Under the pieces are notes generated by a model. It had not been told where the DNA came from. It did no database searches and was given only the letters and a program-made list of their open reading frames with translations. A program made the position numbers and the translations under genes. Positions 12,350 to 23,920 of a stretch of DNA of 64,000 bases are shown piece by piece. Source of the DNA: Takakia lepidozioides (Eukaryota > Streptophyta > Takakiopsida > Takakiales > Takakiaceae); the NCBI GenBank assembly GCA_030704615.1, contig CM060732.1, forward strand, positions 55,473,053 to 55,537,052, written 5' to 3'. Within the stretch, counting starts at the first letter, position 1. Every line of letters begins with the position of its first letter.

Positions 12350-12840
12350 GCCATTTAATGAGGGCTAAGGTGTGTCTTGTTGTAATTGGAATGTGGTTAT
12401 AGGGCACTGTGGACTCATGAAAGCGGTTATATAACCGTCTGTGTATAGGTTGAGCGGAATGTGTGGTTCTTAGAAGGGTTACAATGTTACTTGTTTGCGT
12501 GTTTTGGGTTTTAAACAGATTGTTGAATGTGGCGTTTGGCCGCAGGTCCTTCAGTGCTGCATGTGCATACATTGGCTGTCACTTATATAGGTGAGGTCGT
12601 GTATAGTTGGCCAGGTATTCATAGTAATTTTTTGTTTGTGTAGCATTTGGGGGGTAAGGTGGTGTGTGTAGGGTAGGGGAGGTGGTCAAGCATCGAGGGA
12701 GCCAGTGCTGGCATGGGGCTGTGTGCTAGGGGTAGTTGTTATAGCTAGTACTTCCTTAAAAAAATTCAGAGGTCCGTGAATGTATCTAGTCTGTTTTATG
12801 GGGAGAAAACTTTGGCATTGAAGTAACCAACATGTATAGT
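12350..12840 (-). repeat. G-rich island: inverted piece of the same G-poor element
   Basis: The base bias flips from C-rich to G-rich on the plus strand for about 0.5 kb inside the LINE. Read on the minus strand, about 12355-12415 resembles plus 7500-7560: both contain a CACAGT/CACAGC start, an ACCACATTCCAATTAC/ACTACATATCAATCAC block and CCTCATTAA. The segment is therefore an inverted fragment of the element's own 5' region, as left by twin priming or by a nested insertion. Confidence 0.55.
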
Positions 12841-13866
12841 GATAGGAAGACCTTGAAGCAATCACAGCACAATACTATATGACCCCATATATAACTCTGA
12901 CCACTACCCAGTTCTCCTCCGCATTCCATCATATATTATACCAATAGGTCCAATCTTGAACGATCTCTCATTGGATACAAGACCTCGAATACCTACTCCT
13001 ATCTCGCCCTTGTCCATCCTGGCTTTCCAGACTAAATTTAGATCCATATCCTCCACAACCATCTCGGAACTACAAACTATACTAGACCGATGCTCGTTGA
13101 ACCCCCCCTCAGATCTGGGATGAGGCGAGCTCTAAACTACAACAAATTTTTACTCAAATCACAGAATGCATGTTAGACACGTGTATAGTGGCTCACACCT
13201 CCACCCCCCCCCCCCCGACTGGAAGATCCAAAATAAATGGAGGATACCTAACTAGAACGCAGCAAAGACAGTGGCAAAAAGAACTAAACACACATCACAC
13301 AGTCTGAAAAGCTATTACAGTACTCTCAACCACTCCACGAGACCCCGGAGAAATGCCCCACATATCACAGCCCTCCATACAATCCCTGCATGTTATACAG
13401 CTTTCCCGGTACCTCAGGATGATGATGACATTCAAACATGGATTAAATCAATCTCCAAAATTGGCGCCAAAAAAGCTGCTTATAATATTACCAAAGAGCA
13501 AGCTCGACATAATCAAAAAACAATTATCCAATCATATTGTAAAATGTTGCAAGAAAGCCTCGTGTCATTCATAAATCAATCTTCAACTCTTCCCCCTCTC
13601 TCCCTTTACAAGCGATCTGGGACATAGCTGGAATCCTACACACTTCCTCAAACTCAATAAACAAAATCATTTACCAACAGGCCTCAGCCATGTACCAACC
13701 ACAAACCCATGCATGCTTCCAGCCCTCCTCTCATATACAACACTGTGCATGCCAAGCTCATCACTGATCCATGGCATGACATCGATGGTTTCAAATTAGA
13801 ACGAAGAGGCCCTCTGAACATAGACCTTAGTGCATCCCTCACCCCCGAAATCTATCACACATGTCT

Positions 13867-14110
13867 TTATCCAACTCTAAAGCACCTGGTCCAGATAATA
13901 TACCTAATGAGATTCTCAAAGCATTAGACCCACATTTACATCGATTAATCTTCCGATTCTTTCTACTATGCTATTAGCTACATCGAATACCCAAACCTTG
14001 GAAAAATAACAGAATAATACTGATTTATAAAAAAGATGACCCCACTCAACTTGGTAATTACAGACCCATAGCCCTTGTTAATACCATATATAGTCACAAC
14101 AGTCTAATCC
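13867..14110 (+). pseudogene. LINE reverse transcriptase fragment
   Basis: Translation gives SKAPGPDNIPNEILKAL, then after a stop IPKPWKNNRIILIYKKDD and GNYRPIALVNTIY. These are the first conserved RT blocks of LINE elements in correct spacing. The YADD catalytic block is not present before homology ends near 14.1 kb, so the RT is truncated. One internal stop (TAG near 13975) confirms decay. Confidence 0.85.
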
Positions 14111-14336
14111 TAAAAGAAAACCTTAAACTACCTCATTAATATACCACCCCCCTATTACGAACATTACACCTCACGGCCATCACTTTACTAACAGCCATTA
14201 TTCTCAACAAAAGAAAGATTAAAAGCGGCCAGCTTGCCGCTTAGTAACTAGTTCTTGTTACCATAGAGCCCACCCTCGAAAAGGGACAATACCCACATGG
14301 GGAAGAGGCTCTTATTTACACTAGCTTCGACTGGCG

Positions 14337-14338
<2 letters not shown>

Positions 14339-14368
<30 letters not shown>
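14339..14368. repeat. (AT)n microsatellite
   Basis: A pure AT run of about 30 nt lies just 3' of the LINE region and next to a palindrome, GAGCATGCTCACGTGAGCAC. Similar GTGCTCACGTGAGCATGC palindromic text recurs near 15055. Confidence 0.9.
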
Positions 14369-14371
<3 letters not shown>

Positions 14372-14574
14372 CATGCTCACGTGAGCACAAGGGCATATTC
14401 CCCGAATTCCCGGAAAATTTCCAAGAAATTTCCACAACGAAATGAAATTGACGAAATTAACAATTATGCGAAACTAACACATTAGACCAAGTAGCCCCTA
14501 TACCTGATGAACATGTTATCCTATAGGCGTGGTTTTTTCTCCATACGAGAGATTGGGCGGTAAGGATTCACCTC

Positions 14575-14597
14575 AAAAAAAAAAAAAAAAAAAAAAC
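14575..14597 (+). repeat. Poly-A run (23 A)
   Basis: A homopolymer of 23 A could be the tail of a short retroposed sequence. I could not match target duplications around it. Confidence 0.6.
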
Positions 14598-14734
14598 TCC
14601 CATGGATAATTTTGCACTGCGAAATTCCGCCTGAGAAGCAATCACATTGTGGCTAAAATGATGAATAGGTCACTTTTCAAGCCCCCACCCATTCCTTTTA
14701 GATGTAGGATTTCTGGGTGATAGGATTTCTCAAT

Positions 14735-14865
14735 GCAAAACCCACCGCTTGCTTCGTTTGTGCCTGTATCACCAAGTGTTTCTTAGTGCGAAATTCACCG
14801 CTGCTTAGTTTGTGCCCATATCACCAAGTATTTCTCAGTGTGAAATTCACTGCCGCCACTACAGG
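14735..14865 (+). repeat. Short tandem duplication of about 62 bp
   Basis: Two adjacent units share TTTGTGCC, ATATCACCAAGT/GTATCACCAAGT and TTTCTTAGTG/TTTCTCAGTG followed by a CGAAATTCACC/TGAAATTCACT block. They are diverged by several substitutions. No gene is seen between 14.6 and 15.39 kb. Confidence 0.6.
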
Positions 14866-15391
14866 TTTAGGGTTTTTGGCTACACTACTGAAGGTTTCGC
14901 CTCTCTGAATTGACGCAAATGTACTCTACAAATGTACCAGTCCTCTATACCCGCTTATGGTTTAATTCCGTTTTGAGAACATATAACTCATATAACCAAG
15001 GTTTAAAAACATAAAACTTCCATGACCATGGGTTGTGCTCACGCGAGCGTGCTCGTGCTCACGTGAGCATGCACACACTGTGCTCACGGATACCAACCCT
15101 CATGTGGGCCCCACGTGCGGGCCGTCCCACATCTCCACCCTCGTTCCCAGTGGCTTAAACGTGTGACAACCCTTGCGTGAGGCCCTTACCCTACACGAAG
15201 CAGGATGAAAAAATAATGAGAAAAAAATAATTCAAAAAACTTTCAGGGGTCCAGATCGATGATCTAAGCCAACTTAGTATAACAAGCAGCTAGTCGCGTA
15301 ATGGCTCCATCCTTATAAATAAATATTGAAGCCCACTCACATAATGGTATATGTAAATTTAATGTAATTTTAACGAATTAAATTTTTTCAT

Positions 15392-15610
15392 TCAGTCATT
15401 ACTTGGAACATAATGATATGTAGGCACATGACTAGGTAGCTTAAACGCAATAAATATTGGTTTGTGATCGCTCCAATATGACTCAGTAGGTCCACATATA
15501 TATTGTTGGTTTGGAGCATTTGTCCAAATGTAATCAAGTTGTGAACCGTAGATAGTAATACGCTTGGAAAATTGAAATTTCATGTGATAAATATTCATAA
15601 ATTGTTGCAA
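15392..15610 (-). pseudogene. C-terminal fragment of an endonuclease/exonuclease/phosphatase-fold domain
   Basis: The 72-codon frame carries YGSQLDYIWTNAP and, 17 residues on, SYWSDHKPIFIAFKLP. The SQLDYIW and SDH-KP blocks are the final catalytic motifs of DNase-I-like endonucleases found in LINEs and in endonuclease-bearing Helitrons. The fragment is separate from the G-poor LINE and has normal base composition, so it derives from another element. The upstream half of the domain was not found. Confidence 0.55.
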
Positions 15611-16568
15611 TTGTTTTGATGACGAGGATTTATGTCATAAATTTATCCATATTAAAATCTGTTATGATGATTGTAGGACAAAATTATGGGGCTTCATGAA
15701 GAATTGTTCTAGGACAAGATAAAAATGTATTTAACAAAAGAGATGAGGTCTACATACTGCAACAACATGAATATTTTTTCTTGCATTTATATTAAAAAAA
15801 TGTTATTATATATTCTACATCATTAAAATTATCATTTAAGTCCAGGGGATGCGCGGTGAGTTCGGCCAGTTTGGTCAAAAGACAAGGTGAACAGGGTGGA
15901 AGCGGGCCCACAAAGTACAAGCGAGATAAAGATGGGGCCAAACTCAAAATAGCAGGAAAAACCAGCCCAAATGTGTTTGATCTTGTCTTCTTCCGCGCGG
16001 CGCCCCGCGCTGAGACACATGGATGAGCCTGACGCAGGGCCCACGCTCCCATCATGTTGACCCTTCCCACATTTCCAACTGGCACAAGGCCAGGCCACTT
16101 TGTTCCTCTCTCGTGCCCAGTTTACTCGAATCATGCCCATTTTTTTATTGGACTTAACGGATAGGCTCAAACTACCCACCAAAGCCGCATGTGAGGATGG
16201 ATCAGAAGATCAAAGAGGGCGGGACTTAACGGATAACTTTATTGTGTACAAATATTTTGCTGGCTGATAATAATATAATAGTATCATACAATATCATTGT
16301 ACCATGACTACCATGATTTCGAAGATTTCAAGCTCCATAGGTGTTGATCCGTACTGGTTCAATGGAACATGTGTACCCTCATCGTATCTTGGTAGCGCCC
16401 CTTCAATCTTTTGGGTCAAACATCAATTGGGTTGCGTAAAATCACTTCTCCTTGAATTTTCTTCTTCAATCTTCTTTTGAAGTTGTCTAATGCTTCTGCA
16501 GGACTCATATCTTCGATCTGGACTTGAAGATTCAGAAAACCCTCAATATAATTTTGCACACAAGGTGT
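15611..16568. other. No gene recognised
   Basis: AT-rich sequence up to about 15.84 kb is followed by more GC-balanced sequence. Two overlapping minus-strand open frames (15792-16085 and 15832-16182) lack any motif and look accidental. A GAAGATTGAAG-like purine/pyrimidine stretch lies near 16450-16490. Confidence 0.4.
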
Positions 16569-16934
16569 TGTCACGGACATAGCCCAGAGGAACTTACCAA
16601 GAGTAAGTACCAGAAGTTACCAAGTTACCAAAAATTATCGTGATATACCATGATCTATCATAAGTTACCATTAGTTACCAAGTTACCAAGTTATCGGAAG
16701 TTTACCAAATTATCGAGAATAACTTGGGAAACTGCTCAGGAAGCTTCCTTTGGAGAAAACTTCTCCATCAAGATACCTCATTTGTTTAAGAAAACTTCTC
16801 CATAAAAAAACCTTTGTTTAACCTTGGAAACTTCTCCATCAAGAAACCTCATTTGGGAAAGCCTCTTAGGGAATCTCCTAGTAGCCAGTATATATAGGAG
16901 GCGAGACTGAACACTCTTCAGTCTCGCCAACACA
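16569..16934 (+). mobile_element. Partial chromovirus LTR (5' portion)
   Basis: It starts TGTCACGGACATAGCCCAGA and matches the LTR at 43660-44191 for about 360 nt, including the ACCAAGTTACC repeats and a TATATAGGAGGCG TATA-like box. Similarity ends near CAGTCT and is followed at 16935 by CACTAC, the tip of a CACTA-type element. It is a truncated or interrupted LTR. Confidence 0.8.
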
Positions 16935-17290
16935 CACTACAAGAGATGAACGTTTTTAGGACTACGGCTTTGGCGGAGTCATAAAAACTGCACTAGGTAG
17001 ATGACTACAAAGCGCTGAAATGCATTGCAGTCATAGTTTTATGACTTTGTAGTAATGGATATCACTACATGACTCCGGAAAGTGAGGGAGCATTGGTCAA
17101 ACATTATTGACCATGATGACAGGGATGGTTTATATGACTAGTGTGATATGTTTGACTACACGTGGACGACGTTTCATGGAATCTTATGACTCCATGACTG
17201 AAGATGGTTTCACAGCTCTATTTATACGACTACATCACTACACGTGTCATTTTGAAGGCACATATAATGCAAATAAGGTTGCCCATTAGG
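16935..17290 (+). mobile_element. CACTA-type non-autonomous element, left end
   Basis: The tip CACTACAAGAGATGAACG is followed by many ATGACT/GACTAC subterminal motifs. A matching tip, CACTACAACAGATGAGCG, with similar motifs occurs at 49594. The three bases before the tip are ACA. A clear opposite end was not found nearby, so the right boundary is arbitrary. Confidence 0.55.
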
Positions 17291-18134
17291 TTTTAAAAAG
17301 TTAAAAAATTGCTAATAAGGTTGTCCATTAGGGTAATCGTGAACAGAAAGGAGGGCTGGGACTTGGCCTTTTTTTGTCTCCTGCGCCACACCACATAGCC
17401 GAGGGATGGAACGCGATGATAGCAGGATATACAGGGGCGTGGGATGGAGGCGTTGAGCAAATGATGCACGAAGGAGAAGAAGAGGAGGAGACGAGACGAG
17501 GAGAAGCGAGCTCGCCGTTCTTGGGAGAGTCAGCTTGGTCTTAGCATGCGTGTTTCAATCTCTGACTACTTAGCTACGCCGTAGTGATTCGATCTCACAG
17601 ACCAATCCGACATTACCTAACTACAGACACAAGCAACACACACAAGAGGTCCTTTTAGGTTGATGGTCGGTCAAATCCTCCATGGGTCAGGACAGGTCAA
17701 GGACATTGTGGTAGGGTGCCTTCTTCTTCAACCTATTTCAGCCTGTGTTGCCCTCTCATCAGACTCGGCCGCAAGATGCATATTGAATTCTGTAAGTTAG
17801 GTCGTTGGATAGATCTGTGGTGGTTTGGAATGACTTTGGCAAGTTACTGCCAGTGTGGCAGCATGGAAGTATCCAAAAACATATAATAGAGGTGAGGAGA
17901 AGCTTTGGGGTGAACACTTTCCGACCCCAGTCAATGGTGGGACAATGGAGACAAAAAGGCGAATGCCTGTTGGACTACAGAGAGAAGCAGATGCATTTCA
18001 GATTGTGATAAGTAGGGTTGGGGTGTTTTGGGGAAGAACTCCACACCAGTATGGTTGGGGTGTTTGCTGGTAGAATTCTAGGCTGTCAGAGGCATGGATA
18101 GCTGAAGGAGCAGGGATAGAGTGTGGGTCCAAAT
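17291..18134. other. No gene recognised
   Basis: Contains a short direct repeat near 17270-17330 (two copies of AATAAGGTTG-CCATTAGG text). An open frame at 17805-18008 has no known motif. Confidence 0.35.
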
Positions 18135-18375
18135 TCATCCAAGAGGGCTGGATTTCAAGCTCCACATTACCTATGATTCCCTGTGGAAGGATAGCTACAA
18201 GAAACCTACATGGGTAGATGGTCAACTGGAAGCGGCAACAGCAGCAGCACAATTGATAAGGTCAGGCACTTCTACTGAAGGCACCTCCTTCAGCACATTT
18301 CACCCTGTTTTTCCCTCTTATCCGTTTCTTGCGAGCTGTCTTCTCTTATCTGTTTGTCTGCCCAGTCTTCAGTGA
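18135..18375 (+). pseudogene. ORF1/gag-like repeat family, copy 1
   Basis: The frame contains LDFKLHITYDSLWKDSYKKP, then WVDGQLEAATAAAQLIRSGT and FHPVFPSY. The same block occurs on the minus strand inside the 209-codon frame at 50.4-51.0 kb. The function is unknown. A repeated, partly open sequence in transposon-rich DNA suggests a transposon-encoded accessory or nucleic-acid-binding protein; this is inference. Confidence 0.45.
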
Positions 18376-18996
18376 ATGCGTCAAGGCTTTGTGTTTTGGC
18401 TTCTTCCTCGCTTTTGTCACCCTCTCCCATGAATATCTCTGGTTGGCGCTCAAACCCTGCTGAGCTGTAGATGTTGTCCATGCCAATGCGAATGTGGACC
18501 CACACATCTATCCCTGCTCCTTCAGCTATCCATGCCCCTGCACAAATCATGCATACATCCTCGCCTTGCTGCTAGCAGCTGACAATGACAGCCAAGTTCT
18601 ATGACCCAAACCCAAAGTGAGCACAATGGCTTTGTAAGGCCAATGCCTACAGGGCATATTCAATACTACAATGAGGATACGCAAGCAGCAGATACCATGT
18701 GCAAATAAAAAAACAACAAAGGTGGTGAAGGTGCGCAACCTGCCAAAGAGAGGGCGGAGTTGAGGAAGGATGAAGCAACTACAGACATTGCGAAATGCTC
18801 TGATGTGGGCAGAAGGGAAGACCCAGGCCCTGTCGGGGTTCAGCTGGCAAAAGAACAAGCTGCTGACAATCCATTGTGTATTGTCTTTGACCCATGGCCA
18901 GTATTGGTCTTTTGTTAGAACCGTTTAGACTAGGGGGTTGTGGTGCGAAGCTGACAAATCTGCCCATCTGGCACATGCGAATTGTTTTGCCAAAGG

Positions 18997-19317
18997 TTAT
19001 AAACGACCTCTGGCGTTCTTACATGTGATGTGGAGAGTGCCAGGGTTTTGAAACGTAAACGTTGCTTGAATAAAATCCTTAGTATTTCCGGGTGGCTTAC
19101 ACCCGTGAACCCTAACGCCCCCGGGAGCAGCAGTTGAATTATGCAACGGAACGTAACCGAAATTTGCGGAGTGGCGTAATGTCACTCCTGCCACGATTCC
19201 CCCATTTTCGCGTCTTTCCAGCATCTTTCCGAGATCAGACGAACCAAAGGAGCGGGACGCAAAGAAGATGCCGGGAAGAAGCCTAAAAGAAACCTGGGCG
19301 CCTAAAAGAAGGGACAC
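18997..19317 (-). pseudogene. Unknown repeated ORF ending in an ITCKNA block
   Basis: The last part reads NPGTLHITCKNARGRL. A related block, GGTIYITCKNATVYNMW, is found on the minus strand at about 25.1 kb. Two diverged copies in one window point to a repetitive coding family. I do not recognise the domain. Confidence 0.35.
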
Positions 19318-19600
19318 GTGGCGGGATTATTTTTTTCAATGAACGTTACGCAGGTAAGGGCCGAGGTTGGGTAGCCAGTGAGCATGCTCGACCTTTTTCG
19401 GTTTGAAGAGACGCCTCGTAGACCGCAAGCTTCGCGCACATCTGCAATCGAAATGACGTGGCCGCATTCCAATATCTTTTCTCTAAGCTAACTTCCATTT
19501 TTTAGGTTTCCACTTTAAATTTAGCTTCGATGAGTATTCTGATGATCATTTTAAGCGTATCTGCTATACTAAGCCACCGCTATTAAATTTTTACTTAGCC

Positions 19601-20332
19601 ATGGCAGCTCGAGCTGCCTTTCTCGAAGTGCTCTCTTGTTTGAATATCATCTCTCTAATCCCCAGCACTGATAACATAGTTCTCTTCAGCAAGTACACCA
19701 TGGCGCTTAGAATCTCCATCGATTTTGACAACGATTCCACAACTGCTATTGACAACTCGCAGCATCCCCACTTCAACACATCTGACGCATACATCAAGGC
19801 GGAGCCCCAACTTCCACGGCTTGTCGTGCAGCCTTGTAACGAGCGGCAGGTGCTTATAACGATTCCCCAGCAAATCAAGGCACTTTCAGAAAACAATCGA
19901 CCAAACAATGACTACTTTTCGTGTGAGGCAGAAACAAGAAATGCAGAATATCCTACGGACTATCTAACAGAGGAAGAAGAAGCATTCCAAGAATTTTGTG
20001 TAAAAAACGCCCCAGAGTCTGAGCCAGGTTGGAGATCGCCCTCCCCTTCTCGAAACGCAGAATCATCAGGTACTATTCCTAGCGGTCTTCCAGAAAAGTA
20101 CGGATTATACGACACTACGCACTACTTTCAACTTGAAGATTACCACCTGGGCGAACAGTCTCAACCTCAAGAAGAGTTTCACGGAAGTGCTCAATCTGGC
20201 CAAGCGAGCATAATTCAGCCCACACAACCTACACTTGGCTGTGATGTGGAGCTTACAGCGTTAGACAGTTTGTGGTATGATCGTTTTGAGGTTGTCGTGG
20301 ATGCCTCGATGACGCCCTATTTAGCATATTAA
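19601..20332 (+). CDS. Hypothetical protein, 243 residues
   Basis: It begins with ATG in a good context (CCATGG). Residues 1-30 are hydrophobic (AAFLEVLSCLNIISLIP) and could be a weak membrane or signal segment. The middle is acidic (TEEEEAFQEF) and the rest is rich in Gln, Ser and Pro. No domain is recognised. The surroundings are transposon remnants, so it may be the first frame of a mobile element. A frame from 20478 continues the open character. Confidence 0.35.
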   Translation: MAARAAFLEVLSCLNIISLIPSTDNIVLFSKYTMALRISIDFDNDSTTAIDNSQHPHFNTSDAYIKAEPQLPRLVVQPCNERQVLITIPQQIKALSENNRPNNDYFSCEAETRNAEYPTDYLTEEEEAFQEFCVKNAPESEPGWRSPSPSRNAESSGTIPSGLPEKYGLYDTTHYFQLEDYHLGEQSQPQEEFHGSAQSGQASIIQPTQPTLGCDVELTALDSLWYDRFEVVVDASMTPYLAY

Positions 20333-20477
20333 CATCTAATGCTCAAACTGTGCGAACGAGTGGCCCAACAGTAACTTCACCGCTAGCTACTGTTACAAAG
20401 ATTGTTGACAAACGTCTTCATATACAGCTGCCACTAGCAGAAATCAAGTGTGCACTGCTCAGAGGCGATTCCCTCTA

Positions 20478-21002
20478 ATGGCTCGACAACTTGGACTATT
20501 GCAAGAACTCTGCTTTGGGGAACAGGATGGTGCTCTTACCCACACTGGTCCACATATCAGGATCAACAAATTATGGATTGATGTCTTTATACATGGCCAG
20601 GGCACCTTTTTGTTGCGATTCCTACGTTTTGGACAGGCTCGACCATCCACACTGGAATACAAACATATCTTCTCAGGACCATCTACTTCACAAGCCAAAG
20701 CATTGGAAGGGGACCTGGTCATACTCCCGGCTGTCAAATTTGAAGATGAGAAAGTTTACAGACTTCAGGCAGGTACTTGGCTGGATGGCATGGCTACTGG
20801 CGCTATCCTGGTTCGTGAATGGGGTACACACCCCACATTCGTGGATTTTTGGATTAAAGAACCCAGAGTCTGGCACATGCTTGTTGCATCTGCCTACACT
20901 AGCGAAACACACGAGCTCATCAAGGTTACATACCTACAGGAATGGAGATCCTCGAAACTCTTTGCTGGAGATAATCACACATGGTCCCTCTCTGCCGAAT
21001 AA
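20478..21002 (+). CDS. Hypothetical open frame, about 174 residues from ATG
   Basis: The product starts MARQLGLLQELCFGEQDG and contains DGMATGAILVREWGTHP and VWHMLVASAYTSETHELI. An overlapping frame (20491-21225) is also open, so coding is not certain. No family is recognised. Its proximity to the 19601-20332 frame in the same orientation suggests both could belong to one transposable element. Confidence 0.3.
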   Translation: MARQLGLLQELCFGEQDGALTHTGPHIRINKLWIDVFIHGQGTFLLRFLRFGQARPSTLEYKHIFSGPSTSQAKALEGDLVILPAVKFEDEKVYRLQAGTWLDGMATGAILVREWGTHPTFVDFWIKEPRVWHMLVASAYTSETHELIKVTYLQEWRSSKLFAGDNHTWSLSAE

Positions 21003-21439
21003 CGACGACAACGTCAGGAGGCAATATAATCCTACAACTCTGAACTACAGGTGGGATCTTTTCCATCTAAAATCTGCAGCCTTACATGATGGCTCATTGA
21101 CTGCCCAACTCATGACTGGACCTGATCCTGCCTCCAGTCATCTATTGTACTTTACACTTGGCTGTTGGGACCCTGGTGGATGTTGCTTGCTTCCAAATTG
21201 GCCATTTTGCAACCCTCCAGGTTAAAGATGGTGGACCTTCTCTGTGACGAAGACTCTTTGTTGGACTGGCGGTGACTTTCAGCTGCCCTTGAGTCTGGAA
21301 TGCCCTGCGGAAGGTTGGTGTGGAGTAACTTTGGAGGTGCACCTCCTTCCTGCCTGGTTTGGCAACACCAAAGTGCTGCCTTTCTCTGATCATTTCCTAG
21401 AGGTACTCCCACTACCCACCAAACCCCCTTGCATTATTC

Positions 21440-22330
21440 GCTACATCTTAATGTTGTCCCCCCTTCTCTATAATTCTGTTGCTGCATATTGCCCGTGTAG
21501 TCAGCCTGCTTTTGATTTCTTGCAATCAATCCAAGTTCTACTAACCCCAATCGATAGAAGCAAACACGATACTATCCAACAATGGCACCTCTTACGCATA
21601 TATATCCCCTTCAAAAGCCACAAGATGGCCATAATCCAAATTACCCCAGCCCTATTTGCTGAAAACACACCTGACGCTATCATCTCACACAAAAGCGCCC
21701 CTTACAAGAGCCACAGAGTGGCCACACTCTTACAACACCCCCATGATTTAACCTTGCCAATTCTCACCCATTTTTCTCAAGCAAACCAAAGCTATATTCC
21801 ATCTCTAAAACCCTCACATAATTTTAAACACCTCTCTCCATTACTGCCAAGAAGCATCCACCACCTCCTTAAAACATATAGCCAAATTATTGACTCACTC
21901 CAGAACCACAAGGTGGCCACAAACTCATCTAAACTCCCAAGCTTTGTAACAAATGTACAGCCTATACACAACACTGAAATACCAGCCCATACCCAACTCC
22001 TTCATTTAAATTTCAACCAGTATACCACTAACATGCTCAGGAACCTAAATCAGTATATCAAAAACCCTCACTACCTGCCTTGGATGACAACCCACCAGCC
22101 AGCTCCCCCAATCCCTTCAGAGCTAAATCGATCTCTTTTACACCATGACCACGCCACAAGTCAAACCAACACAATACTGCTACTCCTTGTCGATCACAAT
22201 AGGAATAATTCAATAACACATGTCCTTAAACTATGGCCTAATGAGCAACATAGGTACATTGTGTGCCCACTCAAATTCTCAGCGTGGAATATACAACCAA
22301 TTGAATATAACGGACAGTGTATACCTAGCT
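21440..22330 (+). repeat. Second C-rich, G-poor tract
   Basis: The base bias is like that of the 7.4-14.2 kb LINE, and a single frame stays open for some 400 codons through it because stops are rare in such sequence. Internal near-repeats include AAAAGCCACAAGATGGCC, AAGAGCCACAGAGTGGCC and CAGAACCACAAGGTGGCC at about 21614, 21709 and 21901. No protein domain is visible. It is probably another fragment of the G-poor repeat class. Confidence 0.45.
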
Positions 22331-23920
22331 ATTTCAGCTACATGCCACACTTGTGTGAGCGCCATCTCTGCAATAAATACCAATGCTATTGGCTGCTCAT
22401 TGTTCTCTCTGTTTTCATCTTCCAAGTTAATCTCTTGGATTTCTTCTTCCTCACTCATATAACTCAACTGTAGTGGTGTTGGAGAGTATGAACTCTGCGT
22501 TGGCTCTGCCACATCTTCCTCTCCTTCTTTGTCTTGTGATTCAGAACCTGGAGTTCCTGCTTTTGGTGTTCCATTGTCAACTCTGATCAAAGATTTATGT
22601 CCCTACTAGCATTGGAACTAACTACACACCTAAATCACCAACCCTACTCCTATATATGCACATGCATTTAAACCTCACCTACTACCACTTTTTTGCCCAA
22701 TGGCACAAAAATCTAACCCAAGCATTAAATACCCTAAAGACTAAAATGACGGCAACCGTCTCCCAAAAAACCGTCTCCACAAGCAGAGGCCGAAGCAGCA
22801 ATTCGCAAGCTGATGGGCACCGACAACGTTGAAAGCCTGCGTCACACTTCTCCCCTGCTACTCCTTCCTAATCGTCACCATGTCTCCCTTGAACACCACG
22901 ATACAGACTCAAAATTTTATGGTAAGCCTCGGTGGTGAGAAGTCGAACTGCTCAGATGTTGAACTTGATGTCGATCACTTGCCCTTCATGAATCGTCTTG
23001 CAACACTCCCTCTCTTCAAAGCTGTGAAACAATCACTGCATCGCCTTGTCTTGATTAATTACAAGTCTAAACTGCAATCAAAAGACTTTAGCAGGAAACA
23101 CATTGTCCGCTTCTGATCGTCATAAACGGATTGCTTTGCTCGGCCCTCATGACCGCCACTAATCAACTGTAGCCGTGGCCCTCAATCTGGTAGTTGCATA
23201 AGATATCACACTGCGAAGTCATCAACCTAATTCATGCCCATCATCTGGCAGCAAGCTGCTTCTCCCGCAAGCCCTGCCTTGTACAATCGTGATCATGAGT
23301 GCCAATGACGGCACAATATCTATAGCCGCACCCCACCAAGCTGTTTTCCCCCGTGAGTTCATAAAGTGCTAAGTGGTGATCACAAGGAGAGCGGCAGCTC
23401 CGCCTCTCCTCATAGGCTCAAATCATCACAAAGCAAACAGATGGCACCGTCTCACCCCACCTGCACTTGCACAACATACCAAGTCCTTCCCCCGTGAGTT
23501 GATCTTTCAGAAATAGATCATCAAAAGGCGGCACCGCTTCCCAGCTGCACACCCTTCCAAGCATTGCTCCTCCCCTTCTTTCGACAAATCGTTTTTCTCA
23601 CTTTTAAAACAAACACTCACAAGTGCTAAAACTAAACTCACCGCTGGCACTCACAGATGCAAGATGATCTCTCTCGAGTGATAAGAAACTAAAAACACAC
23701 TGTTGACACAAGAACATGAAATCCAACACCATCACTCATCACTCTTTAAAATAGTAGTCAAGCCAGGGGCACCCCAAGCTATGGGGACTCCACCCCACAA
23801 CAACCTATGCTCCCTTCATAAGCACACTCAGATTCTAAGCAGTGAAGGAGCTCGGTCGTGCAGGCTCAACTCGAGAGAGATGAGCCGCACGATTGACGCT
23901 CTCATGAAGATAAGACGGTT
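22331..23920. other. No gene recognised
   Basis: A frame from the ATG at 22880 to 23116 (79 codons) has no known motif. Two related stretches near 23345 and 23488 share CCCCCGTGAGTT. Nothing else is supportable. Confidence 0.35.

Larger units (their letters stand above)
7366..14230 (+). mobile_element. Degraded LINE (non-LTR retrotransposon) with extreme G depletion
   Basis: The plus strand is C- and A-rich and strikingly poor in G; for example 9001-9060 holds 27 C and 3 G. This composition begins right after ligase exon 5 and continues to about 14.2 kb apart from one G-rich island. Recognisable parts in order are a 2A-like peptide region (10.6-10.84 kb), an apurinic-type endonuclease (11.6-12.28 kb) and a reverse transcriptase fragment (13.87-14.1 kb), which is the usual order for a LINE. 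All frames are broken. Between 7.4 and 10.6 kb there are many open frames without recognised domains, presumably ORF1/leader sequence or composition artefacts. The 3' end is not defined; no polyA or target duplication was matched. Confidence 0.7.

Noticed and set aside
17560-17600. Right end of the 16.9 kb CACTA element (GTAGTG)
   Set aside because: The adjacent sequence does not match the left tip and the flanking triplet differs.
21244-22473. 409-codon open frame as a gene
   Set aside because: It starts at GTG, not ATG, and runs through C-rich, G-poor sequence where stops are rare; no domain or conserved pattern is visible.
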